Shown: piece after piece, positions 33,030-40,894 of the stretch
Layout of the letters: the number at the start of each line of letters is the position of its first letter
Numbering within the stretch: position 1 is the stretch's first letter
Assembly (NCBI RefSeq): GCF_035994185.1
Contig: NZ_CP108538.1
Coordinates: 4,875,501-4,939,500 of the forward strand
DNA from: Streptomyces sp. NBC_01217
GTDB taxonomy: Bacteria > Actinomycetota > Actinomycetes > Streptomycetales > Streptomycetaceae
Direction of reading: 5' to 3'
Length of the DNA stretch: 64,000 nucleotides
Notes under the pieces: model-generated
Seen by the model: only the letters and a program-made list of their open reading frames with translations
The model's database searches: none
What the model was told of the DNA's origin: nothing
Position numbers and translations under genes: made by a program

Positions 33030-34544
33030 CTAGGCCGCCGCGTCGAAAGAGGACTGCCGCACGATCGTGCGCCGGGCAGTCGAAGCGGGGCTGCGTCGAC
33101 CGCGGGAGGCCGCGCTCCGGCTGCGCTGACGTCGCTCGGCCACCGGCGTGGTGATCGTCACGGGAATGCCGGAGGGGGTCTGGGCGCCGGTGATCCGGCT
33201 GAGTGCCTCCTCGCCCGAGCGGACCTGAGTGGTCTGCGGCACGATGCCGGCGGCTGCCATGAGGCGGCTCATGTCGCGGCGCTGGTTGGGGGTGACCAGA
33301 GTGACGACGCTGCCGGACTCGCCGGCCCGCGCGGTACGGCCGCCGCGGTGGAGGTAGTCCTTGTGGTCGGTCGGCGGGTCGACGTTGACAACGAGGTCGA
33401 GATTGTCGACGTGAATACCGCGCGCCGCGACGTTCGTCGCGACGAGCACAGTGACATGCCCGGTCTTGAACTGGGCCAGGGTCCGGGTGCGCTGCGGCTG
33501 CGACTTCCCGCCGTGCAGGGCGGCGGCCCGCACCCCGCTGCTCAGCAGATTCTGCGTCAGCCGGTCGACAGCGTGCTTGGTGTCCAGGAACATGATCACC
33601 CGGCCCTCGCGCGCCGCGATCTCCGTCGTCATCCGGTGCTTGTCGGCGCCGTGGACATGCAGCACGTGGTGCTCCATCGTGGTGACCGCCCCTGCGGACG
33701 GGTCGACGGAGTGGACGACCGGGTCGGTGAGGTAGCGGCGGACCAGGAGGTCGACGTTGCGGTCGAGTGTGGCGGAGAACAGCATCCGCTGGCCCTCGGG
33801 GCGGACCTGGTCCAGGAGCGCGGTGACCTGTGGCATGAAGCCCATGTCGGCCATCTGGTCGGCCTCGTCCAGGACGGTGATCGCGACCTGGTTCAGCTGG
33901 CAGTCGCCCCGGTCGATGAGGTCCTTGAGGCGGCCCGGCGTCGCGACGACGACTTCGGCACCACGGCGCAGCGCGCTGACCTGCCTGCCAATCGGCATTC
34001 CGCCGACGACAGTGGCCAGGCGCAGCCTCACCGAGCGTGCGTGGGGGGTAAGAGCGTCGGTCACCTGCTGTGCCAGTTCACGCGTCGGCACGAGGATCAG
34101 GGCCAGCGGCTGGCCGGGCTCGGCGCGCTGCCCGGCGGTGCGGGCCAGCAGGGCCAGGCCGAAGGCGAGGGTCTTGCCGGAGCCGGTGCGCCCGCGACCG
34201 AGGACGTCGCGGCCCGCGAGGGTATTGGGCAGGGTCGCGCCCTGGATCGGGAACGGGACGCTCATGCCTTGCGCGGTGAGCGAGGCCAGCAACTGCTCGG
34301 GCATGTCGAGGTCGGCGAACGCCTCGACGGCGGGCAGCGCGGGAGTGATCGTCTTGGGCAGGGCGAACTCGCCCGAGGCCGCCGCGGGCCGCCGGCCGCG
34401 GCCGCCTGGGCGGCTCGGCCCTCCGGAACGGCTCGGGGCGGGCGTGCCGAAGCGGTTGCCCCGGTGCGAACCGGCGCCGGAGCCGAAGGCGGGACCGCCG
34501 GTACGGCTGCGGGAGGAGCGGTTGTTCGTACGTGAGGGGTTCAT
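33030..34544 (-). CDS. DEAD-box RNA helicase, cold-shock type
   Basis: A 504-residue helicase. The N-terminus is Arg/Gly/Ser-rich (RGNRFGTPAPSRSGG). The core has GMSVPFPIQGATLPNTLAG, GRGRTGSGKT, PTRELA, TPGRLKDL, VLDEADQM, SAT and HRGGRTARAGE. The C-terminus is basic. It is a paralogue of the chromosomal helicase at 9512-11773 but lacks the long repeat tail. Its Shine-Dalgarno (AAGGAAGG) adjoins a hairpin at 34555-34577. It is followed by the CBS and SCO5918-like genes. Confidence 0.93.
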   Translation of the reverse strand: MNPSRTNNRSSRSRTGGPAFGSGAGSHRGNRFGTPAPSRSGGPSRPGGRGRRPAAASGEFALPKTITPALPAVEAFADLDMPEQLLASLTAQGMSVPFPIQGATLPNTLAGRDVLGRGRTGSGKTLAFGLALLARTAGQRAEPGQPLALILVPTRELAQQVTDALTPHARSVRLRLATVVGGMPIGRQVSALRRGAEVVVATPGRLKDLIDRGDCQLNQVAITVLDEADQMADMGFMPQVTALLDQVRPEGQRMLFSATLDRNVDLLVRRYLTDPVVHSVDPSAGAVTTMEHHVLHVHGADKHRMTTEIAAREGRVIMFLDTKHAVDRLTQNLLSSGVRAAALHGGKSQPQRTRTLAQFKTGHVTVLVATNVAARGIHVDNLDLVVNVDPPTDHKDYLHRGGRTARAGESGSVVTLVTPNQRRDMSRLMAAAGIVPQTTQVRSGEEALSRITGAQTPSGIPVTITTPVAERRQRSRSAASRGRRSPASTARRTIVRQSSFDAAA

Positions 34545-34554
34545 TCAGAACCTT

Positions 34555-34577
34555 CCTTGATACGGCACGTATCAAGG
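34555..34577 (-). promoter_or_regulatory. Perfect hairpin adjoining the helicase Shine-Dalgarno
   Basis: CCTTGATACG (34555-34564) and CGTATCAAGG (34568-34577) form a perfect 10-bp stem with a 3-nt loop. In the mRNA the stem ends in AAGG, which is the first half of the Shine-Dalgarno AAGGAAGG, and the ATG lies 10 nt on. It could act as a translational switch or be a DNA operator. Confidence 0.6.
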
Positions 34578-34806
34578 AATTCTCGCAGCAGAAGAACAGC
34601 GCGGGGAATCACAAGAACGAGCCGAACGAAATGCGAAAGCAGATCTGGCCCGCGGTGAATCCGGTGCAAGTGCAGGCGATGAAATGGGTGACGTCATGCG
34701 GACGTGAGATCCCGGACGTCTACGGGTGCATCTTCAAAGAGGTCCGCATTCCTGGAGAGGGATCTGCGGGCGTCGTTGCCCCACAGGGAAGCCCCGGGGA
34801 ATGCCC

Positions 34807-34848
34807 GTAGCTGGGGCCCGCACCCCGAGGGATGCGGGCCCCAGCTAC
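34807..34848 (-). terminator. Terminator of the cold-shock protein gene
   Basis: A perfect 16-bp stem (34807-34822 with 34833-34848) with a 10-nt loop lies 16 bp past the csp stop on the leftward strand. It separates csp from the helicase gene. Confidence 0.85.
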
Positions 34849-34864
34849 GAAGTGCGCGTCAGCG

Positions 34865-35068
34865 TCAGGCAGGAACGATGTTCTCAGCCGTCGGGCCCTT
34901 CTGGCCCTGCGCGATGTCGAAGGTGACCTTCTGACCTTCGAGCAGCTCACGGAAGCCCTGAGCGGCGATGTTCGAGAAGTGGGCGAACACGTCAGCGCCG
35001 CCACCGTCCTGCTCGATGAAGCCGAAACCCTTGGCCGCGTTGAACCACTTCACAGTGCCAGACGCCAT
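34865..35068 (-). CDS. Cold-shock protein (CspA family)
   Basis: A 67-residue single OB-fold RNA chaperone. RNP1 is KGFGFI and RNP2 is DVFAHF, with the start [20 protein letters not shown] and the end [13 protein letters not shown]. Length matches the family. ATG 35068 has AGGAGA 7 nt upstream; the frame extends further but without a fitting start. A leader of more than 250 nt may precede it, as in many cold-shock messages. Confidence 0.95.
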   Translation of the reverse strand: MASGTVKWFNAAKGFGFIEQDGGGADVFAHFSNIAAQGFRELLEGQKVTFDIAQGQKGPTAENIVPA

Positions 35069-35399
35069 GTCATATCTCCTTGTGGGGCAGTACGCCGGAA
35101 CCCGCAATCCACGGATACCGGGTCGCCGCGATGATGCCCCGCCCGGAGATGACCGGAAATACAAAACGCTCCCTGCGGCTAAAAATGCCGACGAAAGGCG
35201 TTGAGGTTTTTGGGAACCACGACTGCAACTGAGATCGACAGTAGCATGCGGTAGCGGCCTGCGTACGGTCAATAATTCCGCTCTTCCCGTTGCAGTAAAC
35301 ACACTGTCCGCGCGGCACATTAAACTCTCGTCTCGCGGTCATAGATATTGATCCACCCGGAACACAGCGTTCCAGGAAGAGCGGTCGTCGTTTACGGCG

Positions 35400-35692
35400 G
35401 CCCATCAGCCCGTATACGGGTCCCGACGCAGATCAGCGCAGCGCTGCTGCGCGGCGCTCTCACGAGTGCCCCAGATCCCACCACCATGGACTGAGACTGA
35501 AGGCGGCCGACGCCCACCGTTCGTGCGAACCAGTCGGACAGCAGGACCTGCCCGGGGCAGCAGTACGCTCCGCGCGCGGGCTGATCGCCGTACGGTGGGC
35601 GAACACGTCCGAGCCGCCACTGTCCGGGCGGTGAAGCCGCAGCCGTTCTGCGCGTCAAACCACTTCACAGTTCCCGCGGCCCTTGCCTCACA
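35400..35692 (-). pseudogene. Decayed second cold-shock protein gene
   Basis: From 35680 leftwards the frame reads AAGTVKWFDAQNGCGF, clearly Csp-like, but the ATG is lost. A frameshift follows, after which GGSDVFAHRTAI appears in another frame (about 35612-35582). The rest to about 35400 is not recognisable. Confidence 0.75.
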
Positions 35693-35833
35693 CCTTCCTG
35701 CCGATGAAGCGTCCTACGACATACGGCAGACGGAGGCGGTCACCCTGGCTCCTCCGCCGCAGCAGAACGCCCACGACGAAGATGTGGGCGAAGGGAGCAT
35801 CCTGGTCAAGGCAGTTGACCCAGAAGCCACGCG

Positions 35834-36172
35834 TCAGCCCGCGGTCGTCGGGTTCTCTGATTCGGCGGCGTGGCGGTATTCGGCGTTGATGCGCTGGGCT
35901 TCTTCGAGCTGGTCCTCGAGGATGATGATGCGGCAGGCGGCCTCGATGGGGGTGCCCTGGTCGACGAGTTCGCGGGCGCGTGCGGCGATGCGCAGCTGGT
36001 AGCGGGAGTAGCGCCGGTGGCCGCCCTCGGAACGCAGCGGGGTGATCAGGCGGGCTTCTCCGATGGCGCGGAGGAAACCTTGTGTGGTACCGAGCATCTC
36101 GGCGGCCCGGCCCATCGTGTAGGCAGGGTAGTCGTCGTCGTTGAGACGGCCGAACGAGTCGTCTGCTGTCAT
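35834..36172 (-). CDS. MerR-like regulator of the cold-shock cassette
   Basis: A 112-residue protein with a MerR-type winged helix (YPAYTMGRAAEMLGTTQGFL, then PLRSEGGHRRYSRYQLRIA) and a C-terminal coiled helix (IIILEDQLEEAQRINAEYRH). It lacks an effector domain. I recall close relatives next to csp genes in Streptomyces. ATG 36172 is preferred with GAGAGG upstream; GTG 36178 is possible. A 32-bp palindrome lies 27 bp upstream. Confidence 0.88.
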   Translation of the reverse strand: MTADDSFGRLNDDDYPAYTMGRAAEMLGTTQGFLRAIGEARLITPLRSEGGHRRYSRYQLRIAARARELVDQGTPIEAACRIIILEDQLEEAQRINAEYRHAAESENPTTAG

Positions 36173-36198
36173 TTGCACCTCTCTGTGGAACGCGTGGA

Positions 36199-36230
36199 GG
36201 GGCTCGGGTGCCGTACGGCACCCGAGCCCC
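36199..36230. promoter_or_regulatory. 32-bp perfect palindrome upstream of the MerR-like gene
   Basis: A perfect self-complementary 32-bp sequence (GGGGCTCGGGTGCCGT and its complement) lies 27 bp before the MerR start. It could be an operator for the regulator, or a GC-rich hairpin acting as a terminator for rightward transcripts. Confidence 0.55.
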
Positions 36231-37491
36231 GAAGGAACTGCTACACCATCTGCCGACCCTGATACTGCGCCGGCCTTCTATTTCCGCTGACCCGACCTGG
36301 AAGTTGTCGGGGGTGCGGGGATCGCGGTTGCTTGACCGGAGACCACCTCGCTATCGATGTCCTGCGGTACCCGGGCTCAAAACTTCCACCCGGGCGATCC
36401 TGATGGCGCCTGGCTCCTCCGTTCTTCCCTCTGGGATCATCACTTACCTACTGCTGGTACTGCTCTCCTGCGTACTGCTCTGTGGCCTGTGCCAGCGCCA
36501 CTTTTCGACAGCCAGCCCCGTCGCCCGTCCTGCATCTGCTCTGGCTTAGAACCCCACTGCCGAACCTCCCGGTGCGCGCGTCCGCAGCCGACGCCTTCAC
36601 CGAGGTGCTGCTCACTGACTTCACTGCTGCGTACTGCACTTGCGGGTACTGCTCACGGCGGCCCCTGATCACTGCGGGCCACCCGGTCCGGTCGCCAGTC
36701 CCGTCGCCGTCCTGCAACAACCCTGGCTTCGGAACTCCACCACCGCACCGTCCTGCGAACTGCAACTACGGTTACTGCTGCCCGGCAGTTCGTCTCTGCC
36801 GGGCCCTGCTGTCTCTCTGGGCTACGAGAGAAACCATAACCACACCACCACCCAATGTCTACTCTGGCCGACATAGATTTCCGTTACCCAGGCGGAGAGA
36901 TAGTCGGCCTCGGTCACGGAAGGGGTGTGCGGCGGCCCCGCTCCAGCCAGGCTCGCCCGCTCCGACCAGCGCCGTTACGCGCAGCCTCGACGCCGCGAAC
37001 ACCGCAGTCGCCACGTCTGGCCATGCGGATGATCGCTCAGGACACGCGGGGGCTCGTGCGGTTGACACACCGCAGGCCGGGCACAAGCGCCGCCAGATAG
37101 GACCTGCGTGACGATCCAGGGACCAGGGTGGCCTGATGAACACAATGAGCGTCAACGTGGCAACTGCCCTCTCCACGGCATGCATTGCCAGCGCGCGCCG
37201 GAGCGCCCGGGATTTCCTCGCAGGTCACGATCTTCGCCGAACCTCATTCGGGACAAAGGGCCGCTGGTTCAAACTCGAACCCGCCACGGCTGACTGCTGT
37301 CTGCTCTTGACCGGCAAGGCTCCGGCCGCGCCGCGGTCTCAGTTCTGGTCCCATCCACCGGTGTCCGGGATCGTTGAGGAACCCACCTGCCGACCTCTCC
37401 GCTCCAGGTCGGCACGCCCACCGACCCACCTCGGATCCCTGATGAACATTTGGAAGGTGTGCTGGCTCGGTCGTCTTCAGCGGGGCCTGGA
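36231..37491. other. 1.26-kb spacer without a supported gene
   Basis: No frame here has a credible start, Shine-Dalgarno and family signature. TACTGC occurs seven times on the + strand (36263, 36449, 36458, 36473, 36632, 36647, 36773), some inside CGTACTGC. Composition is less GC-rich than in neighbouring genes. It lies between the MerR-like gene and the right end of the element. Confidence 0.5.
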
Positions 37492-37516
37492 TGCGTGAGC
37501 GATGCGTGAGCGGACG
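37492..37516. repeat. 25-bp repeat near the right end (copy 2)
   Basis: Identical to 13812-13836 and in the same orientation, 110 bp from attR. Confidence 0.8.
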
Positions 37517-37604
37517 TGCTGACATGGCGCACACAACCTTGGACCGGCCAGCATGCGACATGCCTCTGACTAGGCATTTCTGGACCAGCGTGGAAGCTGG
37601 CGGA

Positions 37605-37634
37605 AGTCCCGGCAGGACCCTGCCGGGACTTTTA
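37605..37634 (+). terminator. Hairpin at the right end leading into attR
   Basis: A 10-bp stem (37605-37614 with 37621-37630) with a 6-nt loop is followed by TTTT (37631-37634), which belongs to attR. Integration at this site creates or preserves an intrinsic terminator facing the chromosome. Confidence 0.6.
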
Positions 37635-37671
37635 ATCCGTTGGTTGTGGGTTCGAGTCCCACACGGCCTAC
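37626..37671. repeat. attR, right attachment site
   Basis: 46 bp identical to 13675-13720, a partial tRNA-Lys (anticodon arm to 3' end). No complete tRNA is present here. Confidence 0.93.
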
Positions 37672-37718
37672 GTGTGGCGGGGGCGGGGATCATCCCCTCC
37701 GACCTGCTGGGAAGCGCC

Positions 37719-38381
37719 TCATCCGGTTTCTGCCGGGCGGGGCGCTTCGTCGTTCCGGGGTGTTTTGCGTTCCTGTGTGTGGGCGTAGGCCATGAGGCCG
37801 AGGAGGGCGGTCAGGAGTACCGCCGAGGAGCCCGGGGTACCGAGGTCGAGGCCGCCGCTGGTGGCGGGCTTGGTGAGGAAGTCGCCCATGGACGTGCCGA
37901 GCGTGTTCGACACCAGGATCGCGGACCAGAAGAGGGCCTCGCCGCGGAAGTTGACGATGTCGCGGATGGCGAAGGTCTGTCCGGTGGGCTTCCAGGCGAT
38001 GAAGACGGCGATCAGCAGGGAGACCAGGATCGCGGCGCCTGCGGGGTAGCCCAGGCCGAGGCCCTGCGGGCCCCGGCCCAGCGAGGAAGTGCCTGTAGTG
38101 AGGTACGCGGAACTGGCGTCGCGGTTCATGAAGTCCGACATGGTGGTGCCGGCCATGCTCGTGGAGAGGATGACCGTCCAGTAGAGGAACGGGTTGTAGC
38201 GCCTGGACCGCAGCTGCACCGCCAGCGTCATCACGAACACCAGGAACAGCGCGATGGTCGTGAGGAAGTAGCCCAGTTCCAGCGTCTGGGAGAACAGGTC
38301 CGCGGCCGTCTCGCCGAGCGTGGTGGCGGCGATCTTCATGATCCAGAAGGCGAGCGTGACCTCGGGGAGCTTCTTCATCAC
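37719..38381 (-). CDS. COG4705-like membrane protein
   Basis: A 220-residue polytopic membrane protein with repeated motifs: KIAATTLGETAADLFSQTL, STSMAGTTMSDFMNR and SNTLGTSMGDFLTK. This internal repetition (T-x-x-G-E/T-x-x-x-D) is typical of COG4705 uncharacterised membrane proteins, which have about seven transmembrane segments. The function is unknown. Its 3' end abuts the chromosomal tRNA-Lys terminator region (about 37711-37748). Confidence 0.82.
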   Translation of the reverse strand: MMKKLPEVTLAFWIMKIAATTLGETAADLFSQTLELGYFLTTIALFLVFVMTLAVQLRSRRYNPFLYWTVILSTSMAGTTMSDFMNRDASSAYLTTGTSSLGRGPQGLGLGYPAGAAILVSLLIAVFIAWKPTGQTFAIRDIVNFRGEALFWSAILVSNTLGTSMGDFLTKPATSGGLDLGTPGSSAVLLTALLGLMAYAHTQERKTPRNDEAPRPAETG

Positions 38382-38426
38382 GGACCGGCGCTCACCGGTG
38401 GCATCCGTCTGCGCAACATAGGTCGT

Positions 38427-39842
38427 CTACAGGACTGTAGACGCTGCGACACTCCCGTCCGCCGGCTCGATGTTCTGGTTGGTGTGGAAGAAGTTGTACG
38501 GGTCGTAGGTGCGCTTGATGGCCGCGAGGCGGTCGTAGTGGTCGCGGTAGGTGGCGCGTACCCGGTCCGGGGTTTCGCCCGCGCCGATGAAGTTCACGTA
38601 CGTGCCGCCCATGGAGTGCGGGTACAGCTCCTCCCAGTAGTCGACGCACCACTGCCTCAGACTCTGGGCGTTGTCCGGGTCCGGGTCGATGCCCGCGATG
38701 ACGCCGGACCAGATCGCGTCCCGGTAGGCCCAGGCCGTGTCGTCGGGGCCCGGTCGGTGGGCGGCGCCGTCGACCGGGTACAGGTGCATGGTCGACAGGT
38801 CGGTGGGGAGGTTCTCGGCGTACTTGGCGTGTACGGCGATGGCGTCGTCGGTGATCCGGTCGAAGAAGTTGCCGCGCCAGTACCACTGCAGGCCGCTGGG
38901 GAGCAGCTCGTCGAACATGGACTGCAGGGCGGTGTAGGGCATCGGCGCCGCGAAGTGGAATGCGGGCGGGCCGGGGTCGGACACGGGTTTCAGGGTGGCT
39001 TCGAGGAGGCCGGGGTCGCCCGTCCAGCACCACACGACGCCGCACATCTTCTGACCGTGGATCTCCTCCGGGAACGGCGGACCGGGCGGCACGGTGAGCG
39101 CGGCGAAGAAGCCGTTCAGGTCCTCGGGGGCCTGCGGCAGGAAGTCGCGGTACCAGCGCAGTACGTCGGGGGTCCGGTCGACCGGCCAGAGGGTGATGGC
39201 GACGCCCACGGTGCCCACCGGGTGCATCTGGAAGGTGAAGGAGGTGACGATGCCGAAGTTGCCGCCCCCGCCGCGCAGCGCCCAGAACAGGTCGGGGTGG
39301 GTGGTGCCGCTCGCCGTCACCGCGGTGCCGTCGGCCAGGACCACGTCCGCGGCCAGCAGATTGTCGGCCGTCAGGCCGTATCTGCGGGTGAGGTGGCCGT
39401 GACCGCCGCCCAGGGTGAGGCCGCCGAGGCCGGTGGTCGACTGGATTCCGGCGGGGGTGGCCAGCCGGAAGGCGTGCGCGGCATGGTCGAGGTCGCCGGG
39501 GGTGGCTCCGCCGCCGGCCATCGCCGTACGCGCGGTGGGGTCGATGTGCGCCCAGCGCATGGGCGAGAGGTCGATGGTGACGCCGTCGTCCACCAGGCAC
39601 AGGCCGGCCCCGCTGTGCCCGCCGCCGCGGACCGCGAGCACGAGACCCTCGTCCCGGACGAAGTCGACGGCGGCCATGACGTCCGCCGTGTCCCTGCACC
39701 GCACCACGGCCGCCGGACGTTTGTCGATCATGGCGTTGTAGACCGTGCGGGCGGTCCGGTACTCCGGGTCCTGCGGACCGATGACGGGACCGCGCAGCGC
39801 GCTCCGCATCGCGTCCAGGGTTTCGAGCGTGGTCCCGTTCAT
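38427..39842 (-). CDS. FAD-linked oxidase (berberine bridge enzyme-like)
   Basis: A 471-residue flavoprotein of the PCMH/BBE type. The FAD domain has VRGGGHSGAGLCLVDDG (the His is the usual covalent FAD site) and GLTLGGGHGHLTRRYGLTAD, where BBEs with a second covalent link have Cys but here there is His. The substrate domain ends in a BBE motif (YDPYNFFHTNQNI). It oxidises a small molecule using O2; the substrate is unknown. The gene is monocistronic, next to the COG4705 gene. Confidence 0.9.
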   Translation of the reverse strand: MNGTTLETLDAMRSALRGPVIGPQDPEYRTARTVYNAMIDKRPAAVVRCRDTADVMAAVDFVRDEGLVLAVRGGGHSGAGLCLVDDGVTIDLSPMRWAHIDPTARTAMAGGGATPGDLDHAAHAFRLATPAGIQSTTGLGGLTLGGGHGHLTRRYGLTADNLLAADVVLADGTAVTASGTTHPDLFWALRGGGGNFGIVTSFTFQMHPVGTVGVAITLWPVDRTPDVLRWYRDFLPQAPEDLNGFFAALTVPPGPPFPEEIHGQKMCGVVWCWTGDPGLLEATLKPVSDPGPPAFHFAAPMPYTALQSMFDELLPSGLQWYWRGNFFDRITDDAIAVHAKYAENLPTDLSTMHLYPVDGAAHRPGPDDTAWAYRDAIWSGVIAGIDPDPDNAQSLRQWCVDYWEELYPHSMGGTYVNFIGAGETPDRVRATYRDHYDRLAAIKRTYDPYNFFHTNQNIEPADGSVAASTVL

Positions 39843-39939
39843 GGTCCGGCCATCTCCCTGAGGTGATGTCTCAAGCCTTCCCGCGGTCCGGGAACCGTGC
39901 CAGTTCGCCGGACCGCGAGGAGAGAGACAACCGGGGTGC

Positions 39940-40365
39940 TCAGACCAGGAGCTTCGTCTTCGCCCGCTGGTACTCCTCGTCCGTGATGGCGCCCTTGTCC
40001 TTCAGCTCGGCAAGCTTCGCCAGGTCGTCGACATGGCCGCCCTGCTTCTGCCCCCTCGCGCCCTGCCCCTGCGCGTCGTGGGTGCCTGCGGCTTCCCGTA
40101 CGTACGCCTTGAAGGCCGCTTCGCGCTCCTGCGCCTCCTTGATGTCCCGCTTCCCCATGGATTTGCCGCGCACGATCACGTACAGGAGGACGCCGAGGTA
40201 CGGCAGCAGCAGGGCCACGATCAACCAGCCCGCCTTGGCCCAGCCGCCGAGGTCGTCGCTGCGGAAGATGTCCGTGATGACCTTGAAGAGCAGGAACAGC
40301 CACATGATCCAGAGGAAGAACCAGAGCATGGTCCAGAAGAGGTTGAGCAGGGGGTAATCGTCCAC
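39940..40365 (-). CDS. PLDc_N/SHOCT membrane protein
   Basis: A 141-residue protein. Two hydrophobic segments lie in the first 65 residues (LFWTMLWFFLWIMWLFLLFK and WLIVALLLPYLGVLLYVIV), as in the PLD N-terminal membrane domain. A charged linker leads to a C-terminal SHOCT-like motif (LAKLAELKDKGAITDEEYQR). GTG 40365 has AGGGAG 6 nt upstream. The function is unknown. SHOCT motifs often mediate oligomerisation. Confidence 0.82.
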   Translation of the reverse strand: MDDYPLLNLFWTMLWFFLWIMWLFLLFKVITDIFRSDDLGGWAKAGWLIVALLLPYLGVLLYVIVRGKSMGKRDIKEAQEREAAFKAYVREAAGTHDAQGQGARGQKQGGHVDDLAKLAELKDKGAITDEEYQRAKTKLLV

Positions 40366-40617
40366 GGTCGGCTCCCTGATCACCGCGATTTCATCGCGTC
40401 GACTGGCTGAATGGTAAATAAGTCATATCACCCCAAATTCACCCTCGCGCGTTGTCGTTCGGGACTGTCCACAGGGGCGATCCCCGGGGGCGGGCGCGGA
40501 GTACCGTGGAAATGTCGAGGGAGGTTCGGGCCTCCAGGAGGCGGGGTCGCCTCGTGTTCATGAAGCGGCGTGGGCAGTGGTGTGAGCAGGCGTACGCAGG
40601 GACGCTCGCGAGGGCGC

Positions 40618-40839
40618 ATGCACGCGGCGGATGAGTCCGCCCTGAGCCCGGTCGGGGCGATCGGGCGTGTCACCGTGCCGATTCCGCCCGATGGCCCGGG
40701 CGAGGTACTGGTGGCCGTACGGGGTGGGTCGGAGGCCTACACCGCATGGTCGGCGACGTCGATCGACAGGGACGTACGCGTCGTTGTCGTCGACTCGGTC
40801 TCGGCGCGCGGCGTGATCGTGGAACGCCTGCCGTCCTGA
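40618..40839 (+). CDS. NfeD-like OB-fold protein
   Basis: A 73-residue protein with an OB-fold-like strand pattern (VGAIGRVTVPIPPDGPGEVL, then RVVVVDSVSARGVIVERLP), similar to the C-terminal domain of NfeD proteins that partner with flotillins. It lies 55 bp upstream of the flotillin-like gene. The ATG follows GAGGG closely (3 nt). In-frame upstream starts exist, so the start is uncertain. Confidence 0.72.
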   Translation: MHAADESALSPVGAIGRVTVPIPPDGPGEVLVAVRGGSEAYTAWSATSIDRDVRVVVVDSVSARGVIVERLPS

Positions 40840-40894
40840 GCCGAAGCGGTCAGCAGGTCGCGTACGGCAAGTCACGTACGGCAGGAGTCTTCTC

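Larger units (their letters stand above)
13675..37671. mobile_element. 24-kb integrative mobilizable element in tRNA-Lys
   Basis: The element is bounded by perfect 46-bp direct repeats. Its left arm has the typical actinobacterial order: integrase next to attL, XRE regulator, Xis-like protein, replication-type ATPase, DUF2637 membrane protein, MobC and relaxase. It carries two cargo blocks and three insertion sequences (IS5-type, IS3, IS110). I find no FtsK/TraB-type translocase and no type IV secretion genes, so it is a mobilizable element or a decayed conjugative one. The broken integrase suggests it cannot excise unaided. Confidence 0.92.

Noticed and set aside
36414..36549. Small hydrophobic frame (45 residues, ends ASALA)
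   Set aside because: The Leu-rich run comes from the repeated CTG/TACTGCT bases; no Shine-Dalgarno precedes the ATG, so a real membrane peptide is not supported.
36482..37111. 209-residue rightward frame in the right-end spacer
   Set aside because: Pro/Arg/Cys-rich without domain, no Shine-Dalgarno, and composition of random GC-rich DNA.
13675..37671. Classification as an actinomycete conjugative element (AICE)
   Set aside because: AICEs need an FtsK/TraB-like translocase; none is found. The MobC/relaxase pair points to a mobilizable element.
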